This document shows positions 34,331 to 46,310 of a DNA stretch of 64,000 nt, in pieces. Source of the stretch: Cymbidium sinense. Lineage: Eukaryota > Streptophyta > Magnoliopsida > Asparagales > Orchidaceae. The DNA is taken from contig CM038221.1 of NCBI GenBank assembly GCA_021442155.1, positions 79,686,494 through 79,750,493 on the forward strand. Direction: 5' to 3'. Position 1 is the first letter of the stretch, and each line of letters starts with the position of its first letter. The notes under the pieces were generated by a model. The model did no database searches and was not told where the DNA came from. It was given only the letters and a program-made list of their open reading frames with translations. A program made the position numbers and the translations under genes.

Positions 34331-36174
34331 AGATTTTGGGTTTCATTTACTAGATTTGGGTTTAGGGTTTAGGGTTTAGGGTTTAGGGTTTAGGATTTAG
34401 GGTTTAAGGTTTAGTGATTAGGATTTAGGGCTTAGGGGTTTTTAGGGTTTAGGGTTTAAGGTTTAGGGTTTAGGGTTTATGGTTTTTTTATTATTTTATT
34501 TTATTTTTCATTTTTTTTCATTTTTTATTTTTTTAAAATTAAGTAAATCAGTATGTTTAGGTTTATTTAGTTTATTTTTTTAATTTTTAATTTTATTTTA
34601 TTTTTTATTTTTATTTCAGTTTATTTTTTATTTTTATTTAGTTTATTTTAATTATTTTAGGTTTATGCTTTTTTATTTTAATTTATTTTTTTGGTTTAGT
34701 TTTAGGTTTCTATTTATTTTATTTTATTTTTTATTTTATTTTATTTTTAAGTTTATGTTTAGGTTTTTATTTTACTTTATTTTTTATTTTATTTAGGTTT
34801 AGGTTTTTTATTTATTTTATTTTTGAGTTTCATTTAGTTTAAGTTTAGGTTTATAGAGTTTAGGATTTTGGGTTTAGAGTTTAGGGTTAGTTTATGGTTT
34901 AGGGTTTTTGGGTTTAGATTTTAGAGTTTAGGGTTTAGGGTTTAGGGTTAGTTTAGGGGTTTCAAGATTTAGGACTTAGGGTTTAGGATTTAGAGTTTAG
35001 GGTTTGGGGTTTAGGGTTTTAGGGTTTAGGGTTTAGGGTTTTTTAGGGTTTACGTTTGGGTTTTAGAATTTAGATTTTTAGATTTAGTTCAGATTCAATT
35101 TAAATTTTTTTAATTTAGTTTAGTTTAGATTTCAGTTTAGAGTTTTTAGATTTAGTTTATATAGTTTAGTTTAGATTTAGTTTTAGGGTTTAGATTTATG
35201 TTTAGATTTTAGATTTAGTTTTTAATTTAGATTTAGTTTAGTTTAGATTTTGTTTAGTTTAGAGTTTAGATTTAGAGTGTATCTAGTTTAAAATTTAGAT
35301 TTAGTTTAGGTTTTTAATTTAGATTTTTCAGTTTAGATTTTAGTTTATTTAGTTTAGATTTAGTTTAGATTTCTTAATTTAGATTTAGTTTAGATTTAGT
35401 TTAGATTTAGCTTAGTTTAAATTTAGTTTAGATTTGGTTTTTAGATTTAGTTTTAGATTTTGTAGGTTTAGATTTATATTTATTTTAAAGTTTAGATTTA
35501 ATTTAGATTTAGTTTTTATTTAGTTTAGTTTAGATTTTAGATTTAGTTTTAGAGTTTAGAGTTTAGTTTAGTTTAGTTTAGATTTAGAGTTTTAGAGTTT
35601 AGATTTTATTTTAGATTTAGATTTTTAGATTTAGTTATGAGTTTAGATTTAGTTTTGATTTAGATTTTAGAGTTTAGATTATAGTTTAGTTTAGATTTTA
35701 GATTTTCAGCTTAGTTTAGAGTTTAGTTTTAATTTAGTTTAGATTTAATTAAGTTTAGTTTAGAGTTTAGAGTTTAGATTTTTAAATTTTAGTTTAGATT
35801 TAGTTTAGTTTAGATTTAATTTAGATTTTTAGTTTAGTTTAGATTTTTTTTAGTTTATTTTTTAGTTTAGTTTAGATTTTAGTTTTTTAGTTTAGATTTT
35901 TAGTTTAAAGTTTAGATTTTGAGATATAGTTTAGTTTAGGTTAGATTTAGTTTAGATTTTTAGCATTTTGATTTAGATTTAGTTTAGATTTTAGTTTAGT
36001 TTAGATTTTAGATTTTAGTTTAGAGTTTAGGATTTAGGGTTAAGGGTTAGTTTAAGGGGTTTAGGGTTGGTTTGGAGTTTAGGGTTTATCATTTTTTAGG
36101 GTTTAGATTTAGGATTATTTTAATTTAGTTTAATTTAGATTTAGTTTAGATTTTTGTTTAGTTTAGATTTTAGA
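34331..36174. repeat. Telomere-like array 6
   Basis: Module order G (34340-34480, perfect TTTAGGG runs near 34365-34395), C (34480-34690, AAATTAAGTAAA near 34540), T (34690-34850), G (34850-35050), A (35050-36030), G (36030-36115) and a short A-like piece, ending at the A8 junction of LINE-E. It has the same order as array 4. Confidence 0.87.
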
Positions 36175-36202
36175 TTTTTTTTAGGCAACCTAGAATTTTA
36201 TT
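36175..36202 (-). terminator. LINE-E 3' terminus: AATAAA and A8
   Basis: Sense strand AATAAAATTCTAGGTTGCCT, then A8, then array. The preceding trinucleotide is CCT. Confidence 0.75.
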
Positions 36203-38580
36203 ACCACAAAAAAAAGTCCAGATAGAGGGATAAACTCAGACTACTACTCAAGATACAAGCGACTAGAGAATTATCCTACAATCAAAACAAAGCAAAAGAG
36301 AAAGGAAAGCAACAAATATAAATTGATAAAAGAAAAACCTTTGGACCATCTTCATCATAAGCTTTTGAGAATGAGTGGCTATGCCTCCATTAGAAGCCAA
36401 CAAGAAAATAGCAGAATCAACATCTAAAGAAAGAGTTAACAATTAAAGTGATACAAATCAAAGTAAAAGTAAAAGCAGAATAGTATGAGAGAATTATAGA
36501 AGTGTGTGAGAGCGCTCAAGCTCAGTCACACAAGATTAGGCGAGCACAAACATGAGCATCCAAACTTCCAATGAAGGGTTACATCACAAGTGTTACTACC
36601 ATCCAAATGATGCGTGAAATCATCCAAATCACACATACGATGTGGAGCGATTGGGAGGAATTCATATGGTCTTTAGTACGCATACCCAAAAATGAATATA
36701 CACTATAGAAGACAACATAGATGAATGATAAAGGGATGCCACCAATCCCTTATAAGATAAGTACCACTAATGTCAACAAAGCATGAGAATGTAGAGTCAA
36801 CAACATCCCAATCCAGATGAAAATCTTGGCCACATCCACCATAATATTAATATACAACAATAAATATGAATGTCAAGTAGAGGCATGAGTAAACACAACC
36901 AATAGGTAAAAAGCACAAACCACGAGATAATGGGAGAAGTACATGACAATCATCAAAGAAAAGGTTAGGTAGGAACCAAAACATTATTATGTTGAACAAA
37001 GAAAGACCCTTGACATAAAAGCGGGACCATCCCTACACATATGAGAGCTCTTGTCTAGGTAAGCCCGGTAAGAGGGAGCCATTCAGATCAACAATACGAG
37101 ATGTTAACAATCACCTTGATAATAGCATGATCACCAATGCACAAGTTTAGAAGATCCACGGAAATGAAAAGGATAGATCCATCGCAAGGCCGGATAATAT
37201 GGTAATCCATACAACAAACAAGAACAAGAAACCGACCATAAAAAAATAGCAATGCTAGGCTCTGAATAAGAACCAAGACCATGAAGGAAATAACCAAAAT
37301 GGAAAAGCAAGTACTGAACCCGACATTGGATAATGTAGGCAGTACCAATACTATAATGAACCAAAATGAAAATAAAAAAAATAATAGCAGTACAATCTTG
37401 CAATTGTAGGTACAACTGACCAGCAGCTAAGCACATAGCACCAGAAATGATAGCATGAGAGGGAGTCAAGAAACAAAAACAATCGTTCAAGGAAACAACA
37501 GTGATGGAAAGAAAAAAACATTCTATCTCTGCATATTGGAAAGAGCGACAAACTAGCGGGTTAATCGAGACACAAACCAAAAGCGACTTAAAAGAACCCA
37601 ACATGAAACATGACAACAAACAACTAACCAACAGCTGGGAGAACAAAGGCAAGAACCTCCAATATAGGATAACCATAAAAATGATACAAGGAAATGCATT
37701 AGAAACTAATAGTTCCATAAGCAATAATCAGGCTAGTGGACATAGTAGTCAAAAACCATTACATTTATAAGCAAAACCAATCATGGCCACCCAAATAGAT
37801 GTTAATAATCACCTTGATAATAGCATGATCACAACAGTAATTGCACAAGTCTACAAGATCCAAGAGAGGAATGTAAAGGCAGATAGACCATAGCTCAAAG
37901 TCACTGATAATCTGGATAACCACACAACAAACAAAAGAGCATAAGACCAGTCAGGAAACCAACCATATTAGTTAGTCTGTTGAAGGTACAAACCCCTAAA
38001 ACCATTCACCAAGTAGCCAAAACAACAGACCAAATACTGAGCCCGATAGAGATTAATATAGGCAGTACATTTACTGAATTGAAACAAAAGGAGAATCAAA
38101 AGAAATAGCAGCATTAAATCCTTCAAATCAAGGAGAAATAGATTAGCGGCTAAGCAATCAGTATTAGTAGAGATAGCAGGAAAGAAGGGCAAAAAACAAT
38201 CCCAATCGTGCAAAGAGACAAACAGAAGCATTCCCAGTCTTGCAGTAAGATAGCCCTAATGGCAAGCATAAAACACAATCTATCCCTGTAGATTAGGAAA
38301 AGGGGCATCACAACCAAGAAGATTGGGGAAATTAGTAACACAGCCCCCTTCAGTAAGGGAAACATCAAGTACAATAATATCCAATAAGTAGGAGGACAAT
38401 TAATAGTAAACCAACAGCTGAGGCTACAGAGGCAAGAGCCTCCAACACAAAAATCAAGGTAATAGTTTCAGTAAAATGCATTAGAAAAAACCAAGTAGAA
38501 ACATAAATTAAAAAAAAAAAGGATTGAAACAAATATGTTAGGTAAACCATTAACAGATCAAAAATATAAAACTGAGATTA
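36175..38580 (-). other. 3' region of LINE-E with a 698-bp tandem repeat
   Basis: Two diverged units begin with GATGTTAA(C/T)AATCACC at 37100 and 37798, a period of 698 bp. Shared landmarks include TAATAGCATGATCAC, CCGA(C/T)A, GGCAGTAC and CTAAGCA. The corresponding single unit in LINE-F is at about 42804-43500. The minus strand has a 197-residue open frame (37131-37724) that matches the LINE-F frame 42914-43498 in order of motifs. The terminal box GAGCATCCAAACTTCCAATG lies near 36558. Confidence 0.75.
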
Positions 38581-41169
38581 ATTTTTGATATAGGGTAATC
38601 GAGTATTATCCAAATTAACTAATCCATGCAAGTGTTTAGGAAGATTAAGCTGATCAAAGAAAGTTATATCTTCTAATCGGCAAGATTAGCAAGATAATCA
38701 ACACATGCATTACCACCATGCCAAACATGAGTGATTTTGAAACAAACTTGAGATAGAAGAGCTCTAGTGTGATTAAGGAGGTAATACAAATTTGTATTAC
38801 CCACCCTAGTGGAGGTCAACATATCAATCAGTAAGAGAGCATCCACCTCAATCCATATGTTAAGCCAACCTTTTTGTAAACAAATCTCAATAGCTTTGTT
38901 GACAGCCATTAATTTAGCAAAGATAATAGAACATGCAGTAGGAGGATAGGAAAAAACACAAGTAACATTACCTTTAAATTTTTCTGAAAATGCCACCACA
39001 ACCAAAAGCATTTTGAGAAACGGAGCCATCAATATTAATTTTGATAATATTTTTATGAGGCTTTATCCAATAGACAATCTTATCTTCTTTACAAATAGGA
39101 TAATCAGGCAAGCTAAGACCAAGTTTGTTGGCCACAAATTTACAGCCTTTAAATTGAGTGTTGGTAATTAAACTGGCATTAAATAATGCATGAATTTTAT
39201 CTTTAATTCTAGCAATAATCCTTTTATGATTCATAGGAATCCCACGATGTTTGGAATCATTTCTATCCATCCATATGAGCCATATAAGAGTGATGGCAGT
39301 TATCACTTTAATGTGACATTTTATAGTTCTTTGAAAATAAACATCAAGATGCTGATATAAGGATAAAGAGCCATTGAAATGGTCAATATTAAAAGATCAT
39401 CATACCAAACCCAAAGTTTAGACAATAGCTCCATTAACAAAGACATGATTCACATCTCAATGTGAAAATAGGTAGCATTTTGAAGGTAAATAAAAGCCTT
39501 TACCCCACATTAAGGAATCAACAGGAATGAAATTTTTCAAAATTCTCCAAGTAAGAATAGAATAAGAAATGGGGATAGTGTTATTCCAAAATTTAAAAAG
39601 CACATTAGAGAAATCATGAGCTTCTCTAATATGAATCCAGACATCTTTAAGGTTAAAATCACCATTTTGAGACAACTTAAAGATAATCTGATCAGGATGG
39701 TTAGAAATGATAGGGATGTTAGTAAATTTATGTAAAAGAGAGGTAGGAATACAATCAGTAAGCTTTGTATCATTCCATTTATTATTCAGTCAAAAGAGTT
39801 TACTTTAATAGTAGTAGTGGGTGAGTAGATAATAAATCATAAATATACAGTCAGTTGTCTTGCCAAAAGAAAGAAAGATCCATAGTTGATAAATAAGGAG
39901 TTCAGCTTCCCATTTGATGGAATAAAGTCTTTTCCATACATGAGAGTCACCCTTATGGGCAGATGAGAGGATGCTTACCACGGCCATGGTAGTCATGAAT
40001 TTAGCCTATTTTGCTCTAAAGTTCCACCAAAGTTTATGAGAGAATGCAATAATTGCTTCAGATTGGCTTACGTAAACCCACCTTAAAGGGTGCCACGCTT
40101 TTATACCAGGAAGTCCAATGCATCCTTTTAGTAAAATTGTTTGAGCCCAAGAATTTATTAAGGGCGTTCAATTCATTTAAGGTAGAATTAGTAAACAATG
40201 GTTTGAATAAGATATAAAGGCATGGGTACTCTTAAGCAAAGTGAGTCTACCACCAAAGGATAGTAAATGAAATTCCCAAACATAAATTTTATTAGAAATT
40301 TTTTTGATTAACTCATCAAAGAGATGTGATCTTTTCTGACCTTTATAAAGAGGAGCTCCAAGATATTTAATAGGAAGGTGTTGTTGCTGAAAATTGGTGA
40401 TTCTCAAGATTTGATTAATTTTTTATTAAAAATTTTAGAGGAAGGAATGAAACAACTTTTGCCTTCAATAATAGTAAGACCACTTTCCTTCCCAAATTTA
40501 TTTAAGAAATTTTTAATGTTTTTAATGTGATGAATGGAAGCATTGCAAAAGATAATGAAATCATCAGCAAAACTAAGATGGGAAATGGGAATACCATCCA
40601 GAGTTCTAAAAAATATGCTTGGATTATTGTTGAAGAGGTCTTTAAGGCTGCTAGAAAGATATTCCACATCAATAATAAAAAGAGAGGGAGACAAGGGATC
40701 CCCTTGTCTCAAATCATGAGAAGAAGGAAAGAAGCCTAAGGCCTCACCATTCATAATAACAGAGAACTAAGCACTACTTAAGAGGAGATGAAATTATCAG
40801 AGAAGCCAAACAAATGAAGAATTTGAAAAAGAAAGGTCTAAGAGATATTGTCAAAAACTTTAAAGATATCCGATTTGAAAAGGATGTTACCACCTCTGTT
40901 AGAGGCATCCAAATCATGAATCAGCTCTTGGGAGAGAAGAATGTTATTAGATATATCTCTACCTCTAACGAAACCGGTTTGGTTGAGAAAAATAATTTTT
41001 TGGAGGAATAATTATTTGAAGCAATTTAGCAATGAGTTTATGAAAAAGGTGCAAAGAAGAAAAGTCACCAGACTCGAGATTATCAATTTTGGGTATAAGG
41101 ACATGGATGTACTAGAGAAATATCTAGGAAGAGGATTACCATTAAAGAAATTAACCACAATGTCAACTA
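38581..41169 (-). pseudogene. ORF2 remnant of LINE-E (RT, zf-RVT, RNase H)
   Basis: RT palm at 40754-40404 (DLRQGDPLSPSLFIID, then ISHLSFADDFIIFCNAS with the FADD motif intact). RT thumb relics (IKYLGAPLYKGQKRSHLF, SFGGRLTLLKST) at 40407-40177. The zf-RVT block at 39675-39457 has LTWRILKNFIPVDSLMWGKG. The RNase H region at 39306-38673 has INIDGSVSQ, CGGIF, AKLMAVNKAIEIC (the usual Glu of AEL is Lys here), EVDALLLIDML and a terminal CVDYLANLAD. Frameshifts separate these pieces. The C-terminal tail ends near 38581. Confidence 0.87.
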
Positions 41170-41808
41170 TAGTTTTAGTTTTTTTGTTTTTTTTTATTTT
41201 GTTTATTTTTTTATTTAGTTTTGATTTTAGATTTTAGTTTAGAGTTTAGGGTTTAGGGTTTAGGGTTTTGGGTTTGGGGTTTAGGGTTAGTTTAAGGGAT
41301 TTAGGATTTAGGGTTTAGGGTTTAGGGTTTATGGTTTTAGTGTTTATGGTTTAGTGTTTAGGGTTTATGATTTATGATTTTTTATGGTTTAGGTTTTATT
41401 TTTTATTTATTAGGGTTTAGGGTTTAGTTTAGGGTTTAGGGTTTATGTTTTATTTTTTATATATTTTTTAGGTTTCAATTTTTATTTAGTTTTCATTTTA
41501 TTTTATTTTAGGTCTATTTTATTTTTATTTTAGATTTACTTTTTTATTTAGGTTTATTTTAGTTTTTAGTTTCATTTAGGTTTTTAATTATTTAATTTAG
41601 TTTTTTTTAATTTTATTTTATTTTATTTTTAAGTTTAGGTTTTGGTTTTTTTATTTTATTTTATTTATGTTTAGGTTTTTTTATTTATTTTATTTTTTGA
41701 TTTTATTTAGTTTAGGTTTAGGTTTTTAGGGTTCTAGGTTTATTGTTTATGGTTTAGGGTTTAATGTTAGTTTAGGATTTAGGGTTTAGGTTAGTTTAGG
41801 GTTTAGAG
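41170..41808. repeat. Telomere-like array 7
   Basis: Starts with the tail of an A module (TTTTAGATTTTAGTTTAGAG near 41225), then G (41245-41395), T (about 41440-41725, GGTCTATTTTATTTTTATTT near 41512) and G (41725-41808), and ends at the A9 junction of LINE-F. Confidence 0.86.
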
Positions 41809-41845
41809 TTTTTTTTTAGGGAATCCCATATAAGAGAATTTTATT
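41809..41845 (-). terminator. LINE-F 3' terminus: AATAAA, then TTCCCTAAAAAAAAA
   Basis: Sense strand AATAAAATTCTCTTATATGG, then GATTCCCT, A9 and the C-rich array strand. Confidence 0.78.
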
Positions 41846-43516
41846 GTCACAAAAAAGAGGGTTACAAGGTTCTTAAGAGGGGATAAACTCTAGAACTACT
41901 GCTCAAAGAGCTACAATTAGCCAAAAGAGTAAATCCCCTGTCTAAGTACAACCAAAATAAAACAAAAAAAGAAAGGAAAACAAAAGATACAAAATGAACA
42001 AAAAGAGAAGCCATTAGACAACCTTCAGCAAAAGCTCTTGAGGATGAGAGAAGTCTATGCCTCCACTAGAGAAGGAACCTGCAAGAAAACAACACAGAAT
42101 CTACAAACATCTAGAAGAAATAATTAGCACAGTTAAAGTGATACAAGCAAAATTGAAAGTAAAAATAGAATAAAATGAGAGAAATATAGAGAAGTGTGTG
42201 AAAGAAGGCTCGGGCTCATCACACAAAATTAGGCGAGAAACATAAGCATCCAAACTTCAAAGGAAGGGTTACATCACAAGTGGTACTACTAGCCAAAAAA
42301 TGAGTGAAATCATCCCAGCAATCATAGCCTTCAAACCTGGGGGAAAGCAGCAGCCATTGGATGAAAGTCATATGATCCCTAGTACCTACATACCAAAACA
42401 TAGCCACATACACTATAGAAAAGAAGGAAACATAGATCAGAATGGTAAAGGGATGACACCAATCCCTTATAAGATAAGTGTTACCAACTAATGCCAACAT
42501 AACATGAGAATGCCGAACAACACCCTGAGATGAAACAACTTGGCCACATCCACCTTATTAATAGCATGATCACAATAATAATTATACATGTCTATTAGAG
42601 CCAAGAGTAAACTCAACCAAAAAATAAATCCATATAACAAAGGCACAGATAATGAGGTTAACCACGACAATCATGAAAAAGGCGAATCCAAAACAATAAT
42701 GTTGAACATAATAATCAAAACCATTCAGATACAAGTAACACCATCTACCGGATGAAACCTCTTGGCGGAAAATAGCTGTAGAGGAAATCCATTCGTCGAC
42801 AATGATGTTAACAACCACCTTGTTATCACAACAGTAATTGCATAAATCTAAGAGATCCAAGAGTGAAATGAAACACCAGATAGATCCATATCACAAAGGC
42901 ATAGATAATAAGGTTAACCACACAGCAAACAATAGAACAAAATACCAGTCAAAAAACCAACCGTAATAGTTAGCCTGCTGAACATAAAAACCTGAAGTCC
43001 ATTCAGCCAAAAGACAAAATAACAAACCAAATACTGAACTCGATAGAGGGTAATGTAGGCAGTACCATTACTACATTGAACCAAAGTGAGAATTGAAAAA
43101 TTAACAGCATTAAATTCCTTCAAATTAAGGGAAAATAGACCAGCAGCTAAGCAAATAGCATTAGTAAAGACAGCAGGAAAGGGAGGCAAGAAACAATCCC
43201 AATTGTGCAATGAAACAACAGTGATGGTAAGAAAAATAAACATTCTATCCCTGCAGGTTGGGAAAAGGGGCAGCACAAACCAGCTGGTTAGCAAAATAGG
43301 TGGTGCATCCCCATTCAAGAAGGGCAAAAATAAATAAAATAGAGCCCACCATGTAGCTATACAAATCATAGCTAACCAAGGAGAACTGAGACAAGAGCCT
43401 CCATTACAGATAGCAAAAAAATGATCATGAAATGCATCGGAAAAGCGAGAAGAAACAAAATAAATCGAAGATTGAGCATGAATAAACGATAATACCAAAA
43501 AGTAGAAAGATGAGAC
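41809..43516 (-). other. 3' region of LINE-F with a conserved hydrophobic open frame
   Basis: 1.7 kb, with the family terminal box GCATCCAAACTTCAAAGG near 42246. It carries one full 3' unit (about 42804-43500) preceded by a partial one (about 42540-42800, sharing TAATAGCATGATCACAAT). The minus-strand frame 43498-42914 (194 residues, MVLSFIHAQSS...) is hydrophobic with several potential membrane segments. Its motifs FPTCRDRMF, LAAGL and GTAYI..YRVQYL recur in LINE-E. Whether it was ever translated is unknown. Confidence 0.65.
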
Positions 43517-45480
43517 TTATTCTCTGAGATAAGGTATACTAGAGTTGTCTAAATTAACCAATCCACACAAATGTTTAGGAAGTCTAAACTGATCAAAGAA
43601 AGTTATAACATCTAATATAGCACCCAGATTAGCAAGGTAATTAGCACACACATTACCTTCATGACAAACATGAGTGATTTTGAAACAAACTTGAGATAAG
43701 AGAGCTCTAGTATGATTAAGGAGTAATAAATGTATTTCCACCTTGGTGGAAAGATATATCAAGAAAGAGCATCCACCTCAATATCTATTAAGCCAACCTT
43801 TTGTAAACAAATCTCAATAGCTTTATTGACCATTAATTAATTACGGAAGATGCAAGAGGAGGATAGGCAAAAGCACAAATAATATTACCTTTAAAATTTC
43901 TGAAAATACCACCACAGCCAAAAGTATTTTGAGAAACAGAGTCATTAGTATTAATTTTGATAATATTATTATGAGGCTTTATCCAATTGACAATCTTATC
44001 TTCTTTACAGTTGGAAAACTCAAGCAAGCAAAGGCCCAGCTTGTTGGCCATAAATTTACAGCCTTTAAATTGATTGTTAGTAATTAAGCTTGCATTAAAT
44101 AAAGCATGAATTTTATCTTTAATTCTAGCAATAATTCTTTCGTGGTTCATAGGAATCCCATGATGTTTGGCATCATTTCTGTACATCCATATGAACGAAA
44201 TAAGAGTGATGGTAGTTATCACTTTAGTGTGACCTTTAACAGTTTTTTAAAAATAAACATCAAGAAGTTGATATAAGGATAAAGATCCATTAAATTGGTC
44301 AGTATTGAAAAGCTCATCATACCAAACCCATAGTTTGGAGGCAATAGCTCCATTGACAAACACATGGTTCACATTTTCAATGTGAAGACAACAATAGCAT
44401 TTAAATGGTAAATGAAAGCCTTTACCCCACATAAAAGAGTCAATAGGGATGAAATTTTTCAGAATTCTCCAAGTGAGAACAGAGTAAGAAATAGGGATAG
44501 TGTTATTCCAAAGTTTAAAAAACACATTAGAGAAATCATGAGCTTCTCTAATATGAATCCATACATCTTTAAGGTTAAAATCACCATTTTGAGATGGCTT
44601 AAAAAGAATCTGATCTGGATGGTTAGAACATATAGGGATGTTAGTAATTTTATCTAAAATAGAGGTAGGAATATAATCAATAAGCTTACTATCATTCCAT
44701 TTATTATTAGAAAGAGTTCACTTTAATAGCGGCGGTAGTGAGTAGATAATTAGTCATCAATGGAACCACAATCCTTTGTCTTGCCAAAGAAAGAAGATTG
44801 AGTTAACCCCAGAAATAAGGATTCAACTTCCCATTTGATGGAACAAAGTCTTTCCATACATGAGAATCACCCTCGTGGGACAAATGAAGGTGCTTACCAG
44901 CGTATAACGATCATGATTTTAGCCCAAAGACTATTTTTTGCTCTAAAGTTCCACCAAAGTTTATGAGAGAATGCATTAATAGCTTCGCGGTTACACAACC
45001 ACCTTCAACAAGGGTGCCACAGCTTTTATACCAGGAAGTCCAATGCATCCTTTTAGTAGAGTTGTTTGATCCCCAAAAGAATTTATTAAGGAGGTGCTCT
45101 ATTCTGTTAAGAGTAGAATTAGTAGAAACAATGGTTTGAATAAGATATAAAGGCATGGAGTTAAGGGTACTCTTAAGGAAAGTTAGTCCACCACCAAATG
45201 AGAGTAAATGAAATTCCTAAACAAAAATTTTATTAGTAATTTTTTGGATTAACTAATCAAAGAGATGTGATCTTTTCTAACCTTTATAAAGAGGAACACC
45301 AAGATATTTAATTGGAAGTTGTTGTTGTTGAAAATTAGTGATTCTCAAGATTTGATTGATTTTGTTATTTGAGATTTTAGAGGAAGGATGAAATAGCTTT
45401 TTCCTTCATTAATAGAAAGACCACATTCCTTCCCAAATTTATTTAAGAAGTTTTTAATGTTTTTAATGTGGTGTATGGAA
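43517..45480 (-). pseudogene. ORF2 remnant of LINE-F (RT thumb, zf-RVT, RNase H)
   Basis: Pieces in several frames: RT thumb relics (45156-44911, MPLYLIQTIVSTNSTLNRI, NKFFWGSNNSTKRMHWTSW); zf-RVT (44525-44247, FKLWNNTIPISYSVLTWR and CYCCLHIENVNHVF, the probable zinc ligands); RNase H start (44222-43833, INTNDSVSQ, where the usual TDGS has become TNDS); RNase H end (43762-43517, EGNVCANYLANLG, catalytic Asp replaced by Asn); and the C-terminal tail QFRLPKHLCGLVNLDNS with a stop at 43517. Two altered RNase H active-site positions make this copy inactive even apart from frameshifts. Confidence 0.87.
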
Positions 45481-46126
45481 GGGGTTTATGGTTTAGGGTC
45501 TATGATTTTGGTTTAGTGCTTAGGGTTTAGGATTTAGGGTTTAGGGTTTATGGTTTATGGTTTTAGCATTTAGGGTCTAGGGTTTAGGGTTTATGATATT
45601 TTAGGGTTTAGGTTCAGGTTTTAGAGTTTAGATTTTTAGATTTGAGATTTAATATTGATTTTTTTAGTTTAGTTTAGTTTAGATTTTAGGTTAGAGTTTT
45701 AACATTTAGTTTATTTAGTTTAGTTTAAATTTAGTTTAGATTTTATTTTAGGGTTTAGATTTAGGTTTAGATTTTATTTAGCTTATATTTTAGATTTAGT
45801 TATTAGTTTAGATTTAATTTGGATTTATTTAGTTTAGAGTTTAGATATAGATTTTTAGTTTAGTTTAGAGTTTATTTAGTTTAGATTTTAGATTTAGTTT
45901 ATTTAGTTTAGGTTCTTAGTTTAGATTTTTTTTGGTTTAGATTCTAGTTTATTTAGTTTAGATTTTAGATTTAGTTTAAATTTTAGCTTTCATTTAGTTT
46001 AGATTTTTTTAGTTTTGATTTAGTTTAGATTTAGATTAGTTTATATTTATTTTAAATTTAGTTTTTTGATTTAGTTTTATATTTTTTAGGTTTAGATTTT
46101 TATTAATTTTAGAGTTTAAATTTAAT
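45481..46126. repeat. Telomere-like array 8 (left part)
   Basis: G module (45481-45600), then the first half of an A module, interrupted at 46126 by LINE-G and continuing at 48999. The two halves join to give the normal A-module order. Confidence 0.86.
46111..46126 (+). repeat. Left target-site duplication of LINE-G
   Basis: AGAGTTTAAATTTAAT, identical over 16 bases to 48999-49014 on the other side of the element. Confidence 0.78.
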
Positions 46127-46310
46127 AATAAAGTGGAGGGTTGCGTTAGGTAATTAGCAGTAAAATTTGTCATAATCATGACATGAATCCTTTAAATCAT
46201 TGTGTTATCTTGGTGTAGTTTAGCGAATCTGATAGAAAAAAATTAGTAAGTGGATGTTAAATAAGCAAGGGTTATTATGGAGATGCAAAGAAGTTAGTCC
46301 ATGAAATTAA

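Larger units (their letters stand above)
36175..41169 (-). mobile_element. LINE-E: 5'-truncated LINE
   Basis: Minus-strand copy with an intact 3' end (A8 at 36182-36175, AATAAA 36202-36197), a 2.4-kb 3' region and the ORF2 C-terminal half, cut at about 41169 inside the N-terminal part of the reverse transcriptase. The truncated 5' edge joins the end of an A module. 5' truncation is the normal outcome of incomplete target-primed reverse transcription. Confidence 0.88.
41809..45480 (-). mobile_element. LINE-F: 5'-truncated LINE
   Basis: Minus-strand copy with a 3' end (A9 at 41817-41809, AATAAA 41845-41840) and the ORF2 C-terminal part. The 5' edge at about 45480 lies in RT, just downstream of where FADD would be encoded, so the RT catalytic motif is missing. 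The edge joins a G module directly. Confidence 0.88.
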
